Below are positions 36,046 through 44,297 of a stretch of DNA of 64,000 nucleotides, piece by piece (the stretch's first letter is position 1; every line of letters begins with the position of its first letter). The translations under genes and the position numbers were made by a program. The notes beneath the pieces are model-generated. The model had not been told where the DNA came from. It did not search any database and saw only the letters and a program-made list of their open reading frames with translations. The DNA is from Asaia sp037151935 (GTDB lineage: Bacteria; Pseudomonadota; Alphaproteobacteria; Acetobacterales; Acetobacteraceae): contig NZ_CP157575.1 in NCBI RefSeq assembly GCF_051628905.1, positions 558,001-622,000 of the forward strand, written 5' to 3'.

Positions 36046-37071
36046 TCAGGAAGCGAACACGTCCGCCTCGAAAGCTTCTTCCCACGAGCCACTGGTTGAT
36101 GCGCGAGAGTATTCCGTCGAGCGGTTCTCGAAGAAATTTGCGTGCTCGACAGCGTTGAGCATGTCGTCGAGCCAGGGTAGCGGGTTCTCTTCGATGCCGT
36201 AGAAAGGATCGAGACCGAGCTGGGTCATGCGACGGTCGGCGATAAAGCGGATATAACGCTTGACCTGATCGGCGCTCAGCCCCTCGACATCGCCCATTTC
36301 GAAAGCAAGATCGATAAACGCGTCTTCATGCTCGACCGTGGTGGCGCAGATCTCGGCGAGTTCCGCGCGGAAATCCTCGGTCCAGATCTCGCTGTTTTCA
36401 CGCACGAAGGTGCGGAAGAGGCGGATCATCGACAGGCAGTGCAGCGTCTCGTCACGCACCGACCACGACACAATCTGCCCCATGCCCTTTAGCTTGTTGA
36501 AGCGTGGGAAGTTCAGCAGAATCGCAAACGAGGCAAAAAGCTGAAGCCCTTCCATGAAGGCGCCGAAAGCCGCCATGGTCTTGGCGATCTCGCGCTTGTT
36601 GTCGATGTTGAAGGACTGCATGAAGTCATACTTGTCCTTCATCTCCTTGTATTTCAGGAATGCCGAATATTCGGTTTCCGGCATACCGATCGTGTCGAGA
36701 AGATGCGAATAGGCAGCAATATGGATCGTCTCGATGTTCGAGAACGAAGAGAGCATCATCAGCACTTCGGTCGGTTTGAAGACCTGGCTGTAATATTTCA
36801 TATAGGCCGAGTTCACCTCGACATCCGCCTGGGTGAAGAAGCGGAAGATCTGCGTCACCAAGTGACGCTCGCCTTCGCTCAGCGTCCGATGCCAGTCCTT
36901 GACGTCATCGGCCAGAGGCACTTCTTCGGGCAGCCAATGCACGCGCTGCTGGATCAGCCATGCATCATAAGCCCAAGGATAGCGAAAGGGCTTATAGACC
37001 GGATTGGCGGTCATGAGGTCGAAATGCTGCTCCTCGGCGGGCGCCGCGCCTTGGTTCTTTGTCTCGCTCAT
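36046..37071 (-). CDS. nrdB: Ribonucleotide-diphosphate reductase subunit beta (class Ia)
   Basis: Radical-generating subunit of 341 residues. Seen: PFRYPWAYDAWLIQQRVHWLPEEVP, then the iron ligands and tyrosyl-radical region in IFRFFTQADVEVN, SNIETIHIAAYSHLL (Glu, His and the radical Tyr), and RDETLHCLSM with a second ligand set. The C-terminal tail SWEEAFEADVFAS would dock with NrdA. No ATP cone is present at its N-terminus. It is coupled to the upstream META gene by an ATGA overlap. Confidence 0.96.
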   Translation of the reverse strand: MSETKNQGAAPAEEQHFDLMTANPVYKPFRYPWAYDAWLIQQRVHWLPEEVPLADDVKDWHRTLSEGERHLVTQIFRFFTQADVEVNSAYMKYYSQVFKPTEVLMMLSSFSNIETIHIAAYSHLLDTIGMPETEYSAFLKYKEMKDKYDFMQSFNIDNKREIAKTMAAFGAFMEGLQLFASFAILLNFPRFNKLKGMGQIVSWSVRDETLHCLSMIRLFRTFVRENSEIWTEDFRAELAEICATTVEHEDAFIDLAFEMGDVEGLSADQVKRYIRFIADRRMTQLGLDPFYGIEENPLPWLDDMLNAVEHANFFENRSTEYSRASTSGSWEEAFEADVFAS

Positions 37072-37892
37072 TGGCTTTTCCTGATTTTGCTATGCTTTGA
37101 CTGAATTTTTGGCGTGTGGTCGGCTGTCTTGTTCGGGCTCAGGGTCAGAACGGGACTGCCCTGCGTATCATTCAGAAGCAGCTTGCCCTGATCGATCTGC
37201 CAGGCCGCAACCTCACGGATCGCGCTGAAAACGGCGTCTTCCTGCGTCATCCGCACGCCGGGGCACGCCATGCGCGTGCCGGCAGTCGGGCCAAAGCTGA
37301 GGCTCTGTCCCGATGCGGTGACATGCCCCATCATGCGGTTGCACCCGCCCGTGCCGGAAAGAAACCCATCGCCGCGAAAGACCATGAAGGCCGGCGCTTC
37401 AGGGGCGGTCGCCTTCTCACCGATCTTCTCGATTTTCCAGCTGCCGACCAGTGCCGATGGCAGGGGCACGGCAACGGGCTCGACTACGATCGCGCTCTGC
37501 TCGGGCACGGCGCCGAGCGCCATAATGGCATCCTTGCTGATATAGAGCAGGCGATCGCCTGTCCTTATCTCGGCCCGAAGCGCATAGCGATGACCGGGCT
37601 TGAGAGAGGCCTGATCATAGGCCAGCGCGTAGCCGAAGCTCTGCGTGCCAACCGGGGCAAAGACGGTTTTACTGAGCGTCACAGAGGGTGCATCCGCAAG
37701 GCTGACATCGTCGAGCATTACGGCGAGCTGGGCGCCCGCGGGCAGATCGACCCTGCCCTTGATAGTGACCGTACCGCGCAAAAGCGTGGATGCACCGGGC
37801 TGCATCTCGTCGGCCCGCGCCGCGCCTGACAGGAGCGTCACCGGCGCCACGCCGAGCATGAGAGCCGCAAGCGTGAGGGCTTTTACTGACAT
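37068..37892 (-). CDS. YbaY plus META (HslJ-like) domain secreted protein
   Basis: Exported protein of 274 residues encoded between nrdA and nrdB. A signal peptide (ALTLAALMLGVAPVTLL, cleavage after ARA) is followed by a YbaY-type domain (residues about 38-140: LRGTVTIKGRVDLPAGAQLAVMLDD, DRLLYIS) and a META/HslJ domain (about 150-255: LVGSWKIEKI, FRGDGFLSGTGGCNRMMG, GTRMACP). META domains occur in periplasmic or surface proteins of unclear function. ATG 37892 is preferred to 37901 because GAGGA is 9 bases upstream; it overlaps the nrdA end by 10 bases. Its stop overlaps the nrdB start. A link to ribonucleotide reduction is not evident. Confidence 0.85.
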   Translation of the reverse strand: MSVKALTLAALMLGVAPVTLLSGAARADEMQPGASTLLRGTVTIKGRVDLPAGAQLAVMLDDVSLADAPSVTLSKTVFAPVGTQSFGYALAYDQASLKPGHRYALRAEIRTGDRLLYISKDAIMALGAVPEQSAIVVEPVAVPLPSALVGSWKIEKIGEKATAPEAPAFMVFRGDGFLSGTGGCNRMMGHVTASGQSLSFGPTAGTRMACPGVRMTQEDAVFSAIREVAAWQIDQGKLLLNDTQGSPVLTLSPNKTADHTPKIQSKHSKIRKSQ

Positions 37893-39841
37893 GACAGGCA
37901 TTCCTCATAGCTCGTGGTCGCTACCGGCTTCTTGGCGGCTTCCGTGGCGTTAGAGGTGTAATCTTCTTCCTCAAGAATATTGGTCTTGAGCGCCATGTCG
38001 CTCACCGCGTCAGCGCGCTGGATGGATAGCGAGCGGCAATAATAGAGCGACTTCACGCCACGTTTCCATGCCAGATAATGGATCTGATGCAGGTCGCGCT
38101 TATGGATATCGGCTGGCAGGAAGACGTTGATCGACTGTGCCTGACAGATGAACGGCGCGCGATCGGCGGCGTGTTCGATCACCCAGCGCTGATCGAGTTC
38201 GAAAGCCGTCTTGTAGACGTCCTTCTCGTCCTGAGTCAGGAAGTCCAGATGCTGGACCGAGCCCTTGTTCAGCGTGATGGACGACCAGACAGCGTCGTTA
38301 TTCTGACCTTTCTGCTCCAGAAGCTGCAACAGATGACGGTTGCGCACCGTAAATGACCCCGAAAGCGTCTTTTGCAGGAACACGTTGGCTGAGATCGGCT
38401 CGATACCGGGGCTCGCATTGCCTGCAATGATCGAGATCGACGCCGTCGGCGCAATCGCCATCTTGTTGGAGAAGCGCTCCATGAAGCCGTATTCCTCGGC
38501 ATCGGGGCACGGTCCCAGAACTTCCGCAAGATGCTTCGACGCCGCATCGGCCTGGGTCTTGATCTGCTCGAAGATGCGCTTGTTCCAGACACGCGCCATC
38601 ACGCTCTCGAACGGGATATTGCGGGCTTGGAGGAACGAGTGGAAGCCCATCACACCCAGACCGACCGAACGCTCGCGCATGGCAGCGTAGCGGGCGCGTT
38701 CCATATCGTCGGGCGCGCGATCGATGAAGTCCTGCAACACGCGATCGAGGAAGAGCATGACGTCTTCGACGAATTGCGGATTGTCCTTCCACTGATCCCA
38801 GGTCTCGAGATTGAGCGAGGACAGGCAGCAAACCGCCGTGCGGTTCTTGCCGTGATGGTCGAGGCCTGTGGGCAGCGTGATTTCGGCACAGAGATTGGAG
38901 GTCTTGACCTCGAGCCCGGCAAGCTTGTGATGCTCGGGGCGCGCCTTGTTCACGTGATCGGAATAGATGATGTACGGCTCGCCCTGCTCCATACGGGCCG
39001 TCAGGATACGGATCCAGAGCTGGCGCGCAGAAATGCTGCGGACGATCGACATGTCCTTGGGCGAGCGCAGACCCCATTCCGCGTCCTGCTCGACGGCGCG
39101 CATGAAATCATCGGTAATCAGCACGCCATGGTGCAGATTCAGCGCCTTGCGGTTCGGATCGCCACCGGTGGGACGGCGCATCTCGACGAATTCTTCGACC
39201 TCGGGATGCCAGACCGGCAGATAGACCGCCGCCGAGCCACGACGCAGAGAGCCCTGAGAAATAGCCAATGTCAGGCTGTCCATCACGCGGATGAAAGGAA
39301 TCACGCCCGAGGTCTTGCCGTTCTTGCCGACATTCTCGCCGATCGAACGCAGATTTCCCCAGTAAGAGCCGATACCGCCGCCCTTCGACGCCAGCCAGAC
39401 ATTCTCGTTCCACAGATCGACGATGCCGCGCAGGCTGTCATCGGCCTCGTTCAGGAAGCAGGAAATGGGCAGACCGCGCGTGCTGCCGCCATTGGAGAGC
39501 ACCGGCGTGGCGGGCATGAACCAATGCTGCGAGATGTAGTCATAGAGACGCTGGGCATGGGCGGCGTCGGCACCATAATAAGAGGCAACGCGACCGAACA
39601 GATCCTGATAATGCTCGCCTGGCAGCAGGTAGCGATTATCGAGCGTCGCACGACCGAAATCGGTCAGAAGCGCATCGCGCGAGCGGTTGACGCGCACCGG
39701 ATGATGGCCTTCAAGCTGCACCACGTCGTCAAACATATCGGGTTCAGCCTCGATCTCCTGTGGCGCGCGCTCACAGGGCTCGGGCAGGACGTCAGCCGAT
39801 GCAGAAACAGTCTCACGGGTCGTGTCTTCCAGCAGGCTCAC
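37883..39841 (-). CDS. nrdA: Ribonucleoside-diphosphate reductase subunit alpha (class Ia)
   Basis: Catalytic subunit of 652 residues. Seen: the first active-site Cys in RGLPISCFLNEAD, GGGIGSYWGNLRS, the active-site loop TSNLCAEITLP with Asn, Cys and Glu, AVCCLSSLNLE with the partner Cys, PTASISIIAGNASPGIEP, and the C-terminal redox pair ECLSCQ. There is no N-terminal ATP cone: the protein goes from about 35 variable residues straight to the ten-stranded barrel part. GTG 39841 is chosen (GGGGAG, 7 bases), rather than TTG 39862. Two NrdR-like boxes lie 80-130 bases upstream. Confidence 0.96.
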   Translation of the reverse strand: MSLLEDTTRETVSASADVLPEPCERAPQEIEAEPDMFDDVVQLEGHHPVRVNRSRDALLTDFGRATLDNRYLLPGEHYQDLFGRVASYYGADAAHAQRLYDYISQHWFMPATPVLSNGGSTRGLPISCFLNEADDSLRGIVDLWNENVWLASKGGGIGSYWGNLRSIGENVGKNGKTSGVIPFIRVMDSLTLAISQGSLRRGSAAVYLPVWHPEVEEFVEMRRPTGGDPNRKALNLHHGVLITDDFMRAVEQDAEWGLRSPKDMSIVRSISARQLWIRILTARMEQGEPYIIYSDHVNKARPEHHKLAGLEVKTSNLCAEITLPTGLDHHGKNRTAVCCLSSLNLETWDQWKDNPQFVEDVMLFLDRVLQDFIDRAPDDMERARYAAMRERSVGLGVMGFHSFLQARNIPFESVMARVWNKRIFEQIKTQADAASKHLAEVLGPCPDAEEYGFMERFSNKMAIAPTASISIIAGNASPGIEPISANVFLQKTLSGSFTVRNRHLLQLLEQKGQNNDAVWSSITLNKGSVQHLDFLTQDEKDVYKTAFELDQRWVIEHAADRAPFICQAQSINVFLPADIHKRDLHQIHYLAWKRGVKSLYYCRSLSIQRADAVSDMALKTNILEEEDYTSNATEAAKKPVATTSYEECLSCQ

Positions 39842-39920
39842 GGGCCATCTCCCCAAGATCAAAGCGAGATCAAAATCGCAAATTCCGAGTGTCCTCTTGG
39901 CGCAAGACCCCCTCCCGAGA

Positions 39921-39969
39921 CAAGCAATATATCGGGTTAAATTTCACCCTCGCCACTACATATGGTGTT
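39921..39969 (-). promoter_or_regulatory. Pair of NrdR-box-like sites upstream of nrdA
   Basis: Minus-strand ACACCATATGTAGTG (39968-39954 core) and CCGATATATTGCTTG (39935-39921 core) resemble the NrdR box consensus of the form acaCwAtATaTwGtgt. Their centres are 33 bp apart, about three helical turns, as is typical of NrdR site pairs. They lie in front of nrdA, so NrdR repression of the nrdA-META-nrdB operon is inferred. The nrdR gene is not in the window. Confidence 0.8.
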
Positions 39970-40138
39970 GACAGGGGAAGAAGCCCTTGAGGAACCTCAG
40001 CTTCCTCCAATGAGGATTTTTTCTCTCCTGCCAGAGCGTGGCCACGATGTCACAGCATGGGCGATGAACATTTCGCGTCGCGCCGCGTTGGCTGAGCAAC
40101 CGGCCCGGACCGGGCTCGGAAAAGCAGGAGATCTTGCA

Positions 40139-40567
40139 ATGACGATCAAGAAATCAGCCAGCGCCCAGTGGAGCGGTGGCCTCAAGGATGGCAAGGGCAG
40201 CATCTCGACCCAGAGCGGCGCGCTGTCGAACCAGCCCTATGGCTTCAACACGCGATTCGAGGACAAGCCAGGTACAAATCCTGAGGAACTGATCGGCGCC
40301 GCCCATGCCGGATGCTTCACCATGGCCCTGTCGATGATTCTCGGTGAGGCCGGTCTGACCGCGACGTCGCTTGAGACGAAAGCAACCGTGTCGCTCGACA
40401 AGAATGATGCCGGGTTTGAGATCTCGAAGATCCATCTCGATCTCAAGGGCAGCGTTCCGGGGGCCGATCAGGCCAAGTTTGAGGAACTCGCCACGAAAGC
40501 CAAAAATGGCTGCCCGGTTTCGCAGCTTTTCAAAGCTGAAATTACCCTAACGACGACCCTCGCCTGA
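40139..40567 (+). CDS. osmC: OsmC/Ohr-family peroxiredoxin
   Basis: OsmC-type thiol peroxidase of 142 residues that reduces organic hydroperoxides in the cytoplasm. Seen: ASAQWSGGLKDGKGSIS, GTNPEELIGAAHAGCFTMALS with the first active Cys, and the second in AKNGCPVSQLF. The start at 40139 is chosen because AGGAG lies 6-10 bases upstream and the product then matches the usual length; the frame is open to 39962. It converges with aroC. Confidence 0.93.
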   Translation: MTIKKSASAQWSGGLKDGKGSISTQSGALSNQPYGFNTRFEDKPGTNPEELIGAAHAGCFTMALSMILGEAGLTATSLETKATVSLDKNDAGFEISKIHLDLKGSVPGADQAKFEELATKAKNGCPVSQLFKAEITLTTTLA

Positions 40568-40573
40568 TAGCGG

Positions 40574-40605
40574 CCGATGGCCACCCTGCCAGGAGTGGCC
40601 ATCGG
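40574..40605. terminator. Bidirectional hairpin between osmC and aroC
   Basis: An 11-bp perfect stem CCGATGGCCAC/GTGGCCATCGG with a 10-nt loop in the gap between two convergent genes. It has no T-run. Confidence 0.55.
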
Positions 40606-40614
40606 CAGGCTCAT

Positions 40615-41715
40615 TCAGACGCGGCTGCGGTGCCAGCTGTTCTGGGCGTGATCGCGCAGCAGGTGATCGAGCAGGATACAGGCGACCATCGCTTCCGCGA
40701 CCGGCACGGCCCGTATACCGATGCAAGGATCGTGACGACCCTTGGTAATCACATCGATATTCTCACCCTGGCGATTGACCGAGGGTACCGGCACGAGGAT
40801 CGAGCTTGTCGGCTTGATCGCAAAACGTGCGGTAATAGGCTGGCCGGTCGATATGCCCCCCAGAATACCCCCGGCGCGATTGCCTTCGAAATGCAGCACA
40901 CCGTCATGCATGCGCATGGGGTCGGCATTGTCTTCCCCGCGCAGCGTGGCAACGCCGAAACCTTCGCCGATTTCGACCGCCTTGACGCCATTGATCCCCA
41001 TCAGCCCCGAAGCGAGATCGGCATCGAGCTTGCCATAAAGGGGGGCGCCCAGACCGGGAGGAAAATTCTCGGCGACGACTTCGACCAGCGCCCCGATGGA
41101 CGATCCGTCCTTGCGAACGCTGGCAAGCAGGCCTTCCCATTCTATGGTCGTTATCGGATCAGGGCAGAAAAGCGGGTTATTCGACACCTCGTCCCAGTCC
41201 CAGCGCGTGCGATCAATGGCAAGCCCGCCGACCTGAACCAGAGCAGCGCGGATCTGCGCCTCCTGCCCAAGGAGTTCGTTGATGACACGGCGCGCCACAC
41301 CGCCAGCGGCAACACGGCAAGCCGTCTCACGCGCGGAAGACCGCCCACCACCGCGATAATCGCGATGGCCATATTTCAGGTCATAGGTGACATCGGCATG
41401 GCCCGGGCGATAGCGCGAAGCGATATCGGAATAATCCTTCGACCGCTGATCGGTATTGTCGATCATCAGCGAAATCGGCGTACCGGTGGTCTTGCCCTCG
41501 AACACACCCGACAGGATGCGCACCTGATCCGCTTCCTGACGCTGTGTGGTGAATTTGGACTGACCGGGGCGACGACGATCCAGCCAGGGCTGGATATCGG
41601 CTTCACACAGGGCAATACCAGGAGGGCAACCATCGATCACGCAACCGATGGCCGGCCCATGGCTTTCGCCCCAGGTCGTAACCCGGAAGAGCGTACCGAA
41701 ACTGTTATCCGACAT
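40615..41715 (-). CDS. aroC: Chorismate synthase
   Basis: FMN-dependent enzyme of 366 residues for the last step of the shikimate pathway. The family signatures are GESHGPAIGCVIDGCPPGI near the N-terminus, YRPGHADVTYDLKYGHRDYRGGGRSSARET, and near the end RHDPCIGIRAVPVAEAM. The ATG at 41715 is chosen at the conserved SFGTLFRVTTWGESHG start; it lies one base after the fabI stop, so the two are coupled. Confidence 0.97.
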   Translation of the reverse strand: MSDNSFGTLFRVTTWGESHGPAIGCVIDGCPPGIALCEADIQPWLDRRRPGQSKFTTQRQEADQVRILSGVFEGKTTGTPISLMIDNTDQRSKDYSDIASRYRPGHADVTYDLKYGHRDYRGGGRSSARETACRVAAGGVARRVINELLGQEAQIRAALVQVGGLAIDRTRWDWDEVSNNPLFCPDPITTIEWEGLLASVRKDGSSIGALVEVVAENFPPGLGAPLYGKLDADLASGLMGINGVKAVEIGEGFGVATLRGEDNADPMRMHDGVLHFEGNRAGGILGGISTGQPITARFAIKPTSSILVPVPSVNRQGENIDVITKGRHDPCIGIRAVPVAEAMVACILLDHLLRDHAQNSWHRSRV

Positions 41716-41716
41716 C

Positions 41717-42559
41717 TCAGCCTTCTGAAGACACGACGGCAATATCGGGTGCATTCGGGTTTTTCATGCCCACCACATGATACCCGCAATCGACATGATG
41801 GATCTCGCCCGTTGTGCCGGAAGAGAGTTCGGACAGGAAGTAAAGCCCGGCGCCCCCCACATCCTTGAGCGACACATTGCGCTCCATTGGCGAATTGAGC
41901 TGGTTCCAGCGCAGGATATAACGAAAATCGCCAATACCATTTGCTGCCAGAGTCATGATGGGGCCGGCAGAAATCGCGTTGACGCGGATATTGTCCTTAC
42001 CCAGATCGGCCGCCATGTAACGTACCGATGCCTCGAGCGCCGCCTTGGCCACACCCATGACGTTATAATGTGGCATGACCCGCTCGGCCCCCAGATAGGA
42101 AAGCGTGAGCAACGACCCGCCATCCGCCATCAGCGCTGCGGCGCGACGAGCGACTGCTGTAAAGGAGAAACAGGAGATATCCATGGCCTTGAGAAAGGCA
42201 TCGCGGGGCGTATCGACATAGCGCCCGCGCAGGAACTGCTTGTCGGCCCAGCCAATGGCATGAACAACGAAGTCGATCTTGCCCCATGCCTTTTCGATCT
42301 CATCGAAAGCACGGTCGATATCGGCGTCATCACCGACATCGCAAGGGATAACCAGAGACGCACCGACGCTTTCTGCGAGAGGCTTCACGCGCTTGCCCAA
42401 TGCCTCGCCCTGATAGGTAAAGGCGAGCTCCGCCCCCTGAGCGGCGCAGGCGGAAGCGATGGCCCAGGCGATGGAGCGGTCATTGGCGACGCCCATCACA
42501 AGGCCGCGCTTGCCCGTCATCAGCGTCCCGGTGGGGAGATCGAACGAAGCGGTGGACAT
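41717..42559 (-). CDS. fabI: Enoyl-[acyl-carrier-protein] reductase (NADH), FabI
   Basis: SDR-type enoyl-ACP reductase of 280 residues, the last step of the fatty acid elongation cycle. Seen: GKRGLVMGVANDRSIAWAIA (cofactor), VHAIGWAD, and LTLSYLGAERVMPHYNVMGVAKAAL with the Tyr-x6-Lys pattern of FabI, followed by RVNAISAGPIMTLAANGI. The ATG at 42559 fits; the longer frame upstream is not family-like. The pair fabI-aroC is read together. Confidence 0.95.
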   Translation of the reverse strand: MSTASFDLPTGTLMTGKRGLVMGVANDRSIAWAIASACAAQGAELAFTYQGEALGKRVKPLAESVGASLVIPCDVGDDADIDRAFDEIEKAWGKIDFVVHAIGWADKQFLRGRYVDTPRDAFLKAMDISCFSFTAVARRAAALMADGGSLLTLSYLGAERVMPHYNVMGVAKAALEASVRYMAADLGKDNIRVNAISAGPIMTLAANGIGDFRYILRWNQLNSPMERNVSLKDVGGAGLYFLSELSSGTTGEIHHVDCGYHVVGMKNPNAPDIAVVSSEG

Positions 42560-42700
42560 GAGGCAGATCCCGGTTAATGTCAGAAAAAGAAATAATAACG
42601 ATCCGCTACGTCGCACATGCCCGCCGCGCAAACAAGTCTGGAGATGACACGTTAGAGGGGGCAGCAAAGACGGATCGAATTCAAGCAGGAGGCCCCTGTC

Positions 42701-43312
42701 ATGCCTGACGAAACCACCCTTCCTCTTATTCCACTCGACGCAGACCCGTTCGTGCTTTTCGCTGAATGGATGAAAGAGGCGCAGTCCAGCGAACCTAATG
42801 ACGCCAATGCCATGGCGATCGCGACCGCCACGCCATCAGGTGCGCCGTCGGTGCGCATGATCCTGCTTAAAGGAGCGGACGAGCGCGGGTTCGTATTCTA
42901 TACCAATCTCGAAAGCCGCAAGGGAGGGGAGCTTCTGGCTAATCCCCATGCCGCTCTTCTGTTCCACTGGAAGTCGCTTCGCCGGCAGATACGTATCGAA
43001 GGCGCGGTCGAAGCGGTCAGCAACGAAGAGGCCGACCGGTATTTCGCGAGCCGCAGCCGCAACTCGCGCATTGGCGCCATCGCTTCCGACCAGTCACGCC
43101 CGCTGGCCGATCGTGCAGAATTCGAAAACCGCATCAGAAAGATCACAGAGTGTTATGAGGGCAAGGAGCCCGCGCGCCCTGACAACTGGTCAGGCTTCAG
43201 ACTGGTGCCGGACCAGATCGAGTTCTGGCAGGACCGGCCCTATCGCATGCATGACCGTGCCACCTGGACCCGACAGGAGAACGACTGGGCGGTAACGCGC
43301 CTTTATCCCTGA
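42701..43312 (+). CDS. pdxH: Pyridoxamine 5'-phosphate oxidase
   Basis: FMN-dependent oxidase of 203 residues that makes pyridoxal 5'-phosphate. Seen: AMAIATATPSGAPSVRMILLKG, GFVFYTNLESRKGGELLANP, LFHWKSLRRQIRIEG, and the C-terminal WSGFRLVPDQIEFWQDRPYRMHDR ending in RLYP, as in the family. AGGAGG is 8 bases before the ATG, a strong ribosome binding site. It is divergent from fabI. Confidence 0.96.
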   Translation: MPDETTLPLIPLDADPFVLFAEWMKEAQSSEPNDANAMAIATATPSGAPSVRMILLKGADERGFVFYTNLESRKGGELLANPHAALLFHWKSLRRQIRIEGAVEAVSNEEADRYFASRSRNSRIGAIASDQSRPLADRAEFENRIRKITECYEGKEPARPDNWSGFRLVPDQIEFWQDRPYRMHDRATWTRQENDWAVTRLYP

Positions 43313-43384
43313 CATCCCGACGCATCGCGGGTTGCCTGAGGGCGATCCGCCTTTCCCACCACAGAACATCTAGCGAGAGTCCCC

Positions 43385-44272
43385 ATGGCCAACGACGTCC
43401 GAAACATCCTCGTCCCGCTGAATGGCGCAGGCAATATCGATGCCGTCCTGCGCGTGGGACTTCTCCATGCCCGTGCGTTCAATGCCCATCTTTCGACTGT
43501 GCTCGTCGGTGATGACCCTAATGAAGTGGCTGCCCTGACGGGCGAAGGCCTGTCCAGCTCCATGATTCATGAAATGATGGAAGCAGCCGAGCACGAGGCG
43601 CATCGACGCATGTTGCAGGTGCGCCTGAAATTCGACGCGTTCATCAAGGAGAACGACATCGAACCCAAAAAGGGCTTTCTGGAAAACGACCCGCTTGCCC
43701 AGTCGCGTCTGAGCGCCTCGCTGGAATTTCTGACCGGCTCGGAGCACGAGGCCGTCACCTGGCGCGCGCGCCTGTCGGACATCACCCTGATGCCGCATCT
43801 CGGCCCGAATGATAACGCCCGTGCGTCAGAAGTACTGCATGCTGTGTTGTACGACAGTGGCTGCCCGCTCGTCATTGCACCGCCCAGCCCCCCGGTGAGC
43901 TCAGGCAAACGTCTCTGTATCGCCTGGAACGGCACGGCAGAGGCTGCGTCGGCCCTGCGTGGTGCCGTGCCCTACGCCAAACGTGCCGAGGCCGTACAGA
44001 TCCTGACGAGCGTGGATTATCATCGGCGCGGGCCTGAAGCAGACACGGTACAGGATTATCTCAAGCTGCATGGTGTGGATGCAGAAATCCGCGTCTTCAA
44101 GGGGATCGATCGCGATGTCGGCGCTGGCATTCTGGCCGCCTGCGCCGATTTCGGCGCCGATATGCTGACGATGGGAGCCTATTCGCATTCACGTCTGCGC
44201 CAGATGATTCTGGGGGGCGCCACACGTCATATTCTTGAACATGCAGAACTGACCGTGCTGATGAGCCGCTGA
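43385..44272 (+). CDS. Tandem universal stress protein
   Basis: Protein of 295 residues with two Usp folds. The first half (1-150) starts RNILVPLNGAGN and is degenerate in the nucleotide loop; the second (170-295) starts KRLCIAWNGTAEAASALRGAV and has the ATP-binding-type end MGAYSHSRLRQMILGGATRHIL. Such proteins are common in alphaproteobacteria and are linked to stress tolerance; specific function is unknown. It lies 72 bases after pdxH. Confidence 0.9.
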   Translation: MANDVRNILVPLNGAGNIDAVLRVGLLHARAFNAHLSTVLVGDDPNEVAALTGEGLSSSMIHEMMEAAEHEAHRRMLQVRLKFDAFIKENDIEPKKGFLENDPLAQSRLSASLEFLTGSEHEAVTWRARLSDITLMPHLGPNDNARASEVLHAVLYDSGCPLVIAPPSPPVSSGKRLCIAWNGTAEAASALRGAVPYAKRAEAVQILTSVDYHRRGPEADTVQDYLKLHGVDAEIRVFKGIDRDVGAGILAACADFGADMLTMGAYSHSRLRQMILGGATRHILEHAELTVLMSR

Positions 44273-44297
44273 GGTTTTTTGCCATAGCGCGTCGGAC

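Noticed and set aside
38531..39940. Long open frame (469 codons) antisense to nrdA
   Set aside because: It mirrors the codon pattern of nrdA in GC-rich DNA; the translation is rich in Arg, His and Asp, and shows no family motif.
40630..41868. Long open frame (412 codons) antisense to aroC
   Set aside because: A shadow of the real gene on the other strand; no motif and no ribosome binding site.
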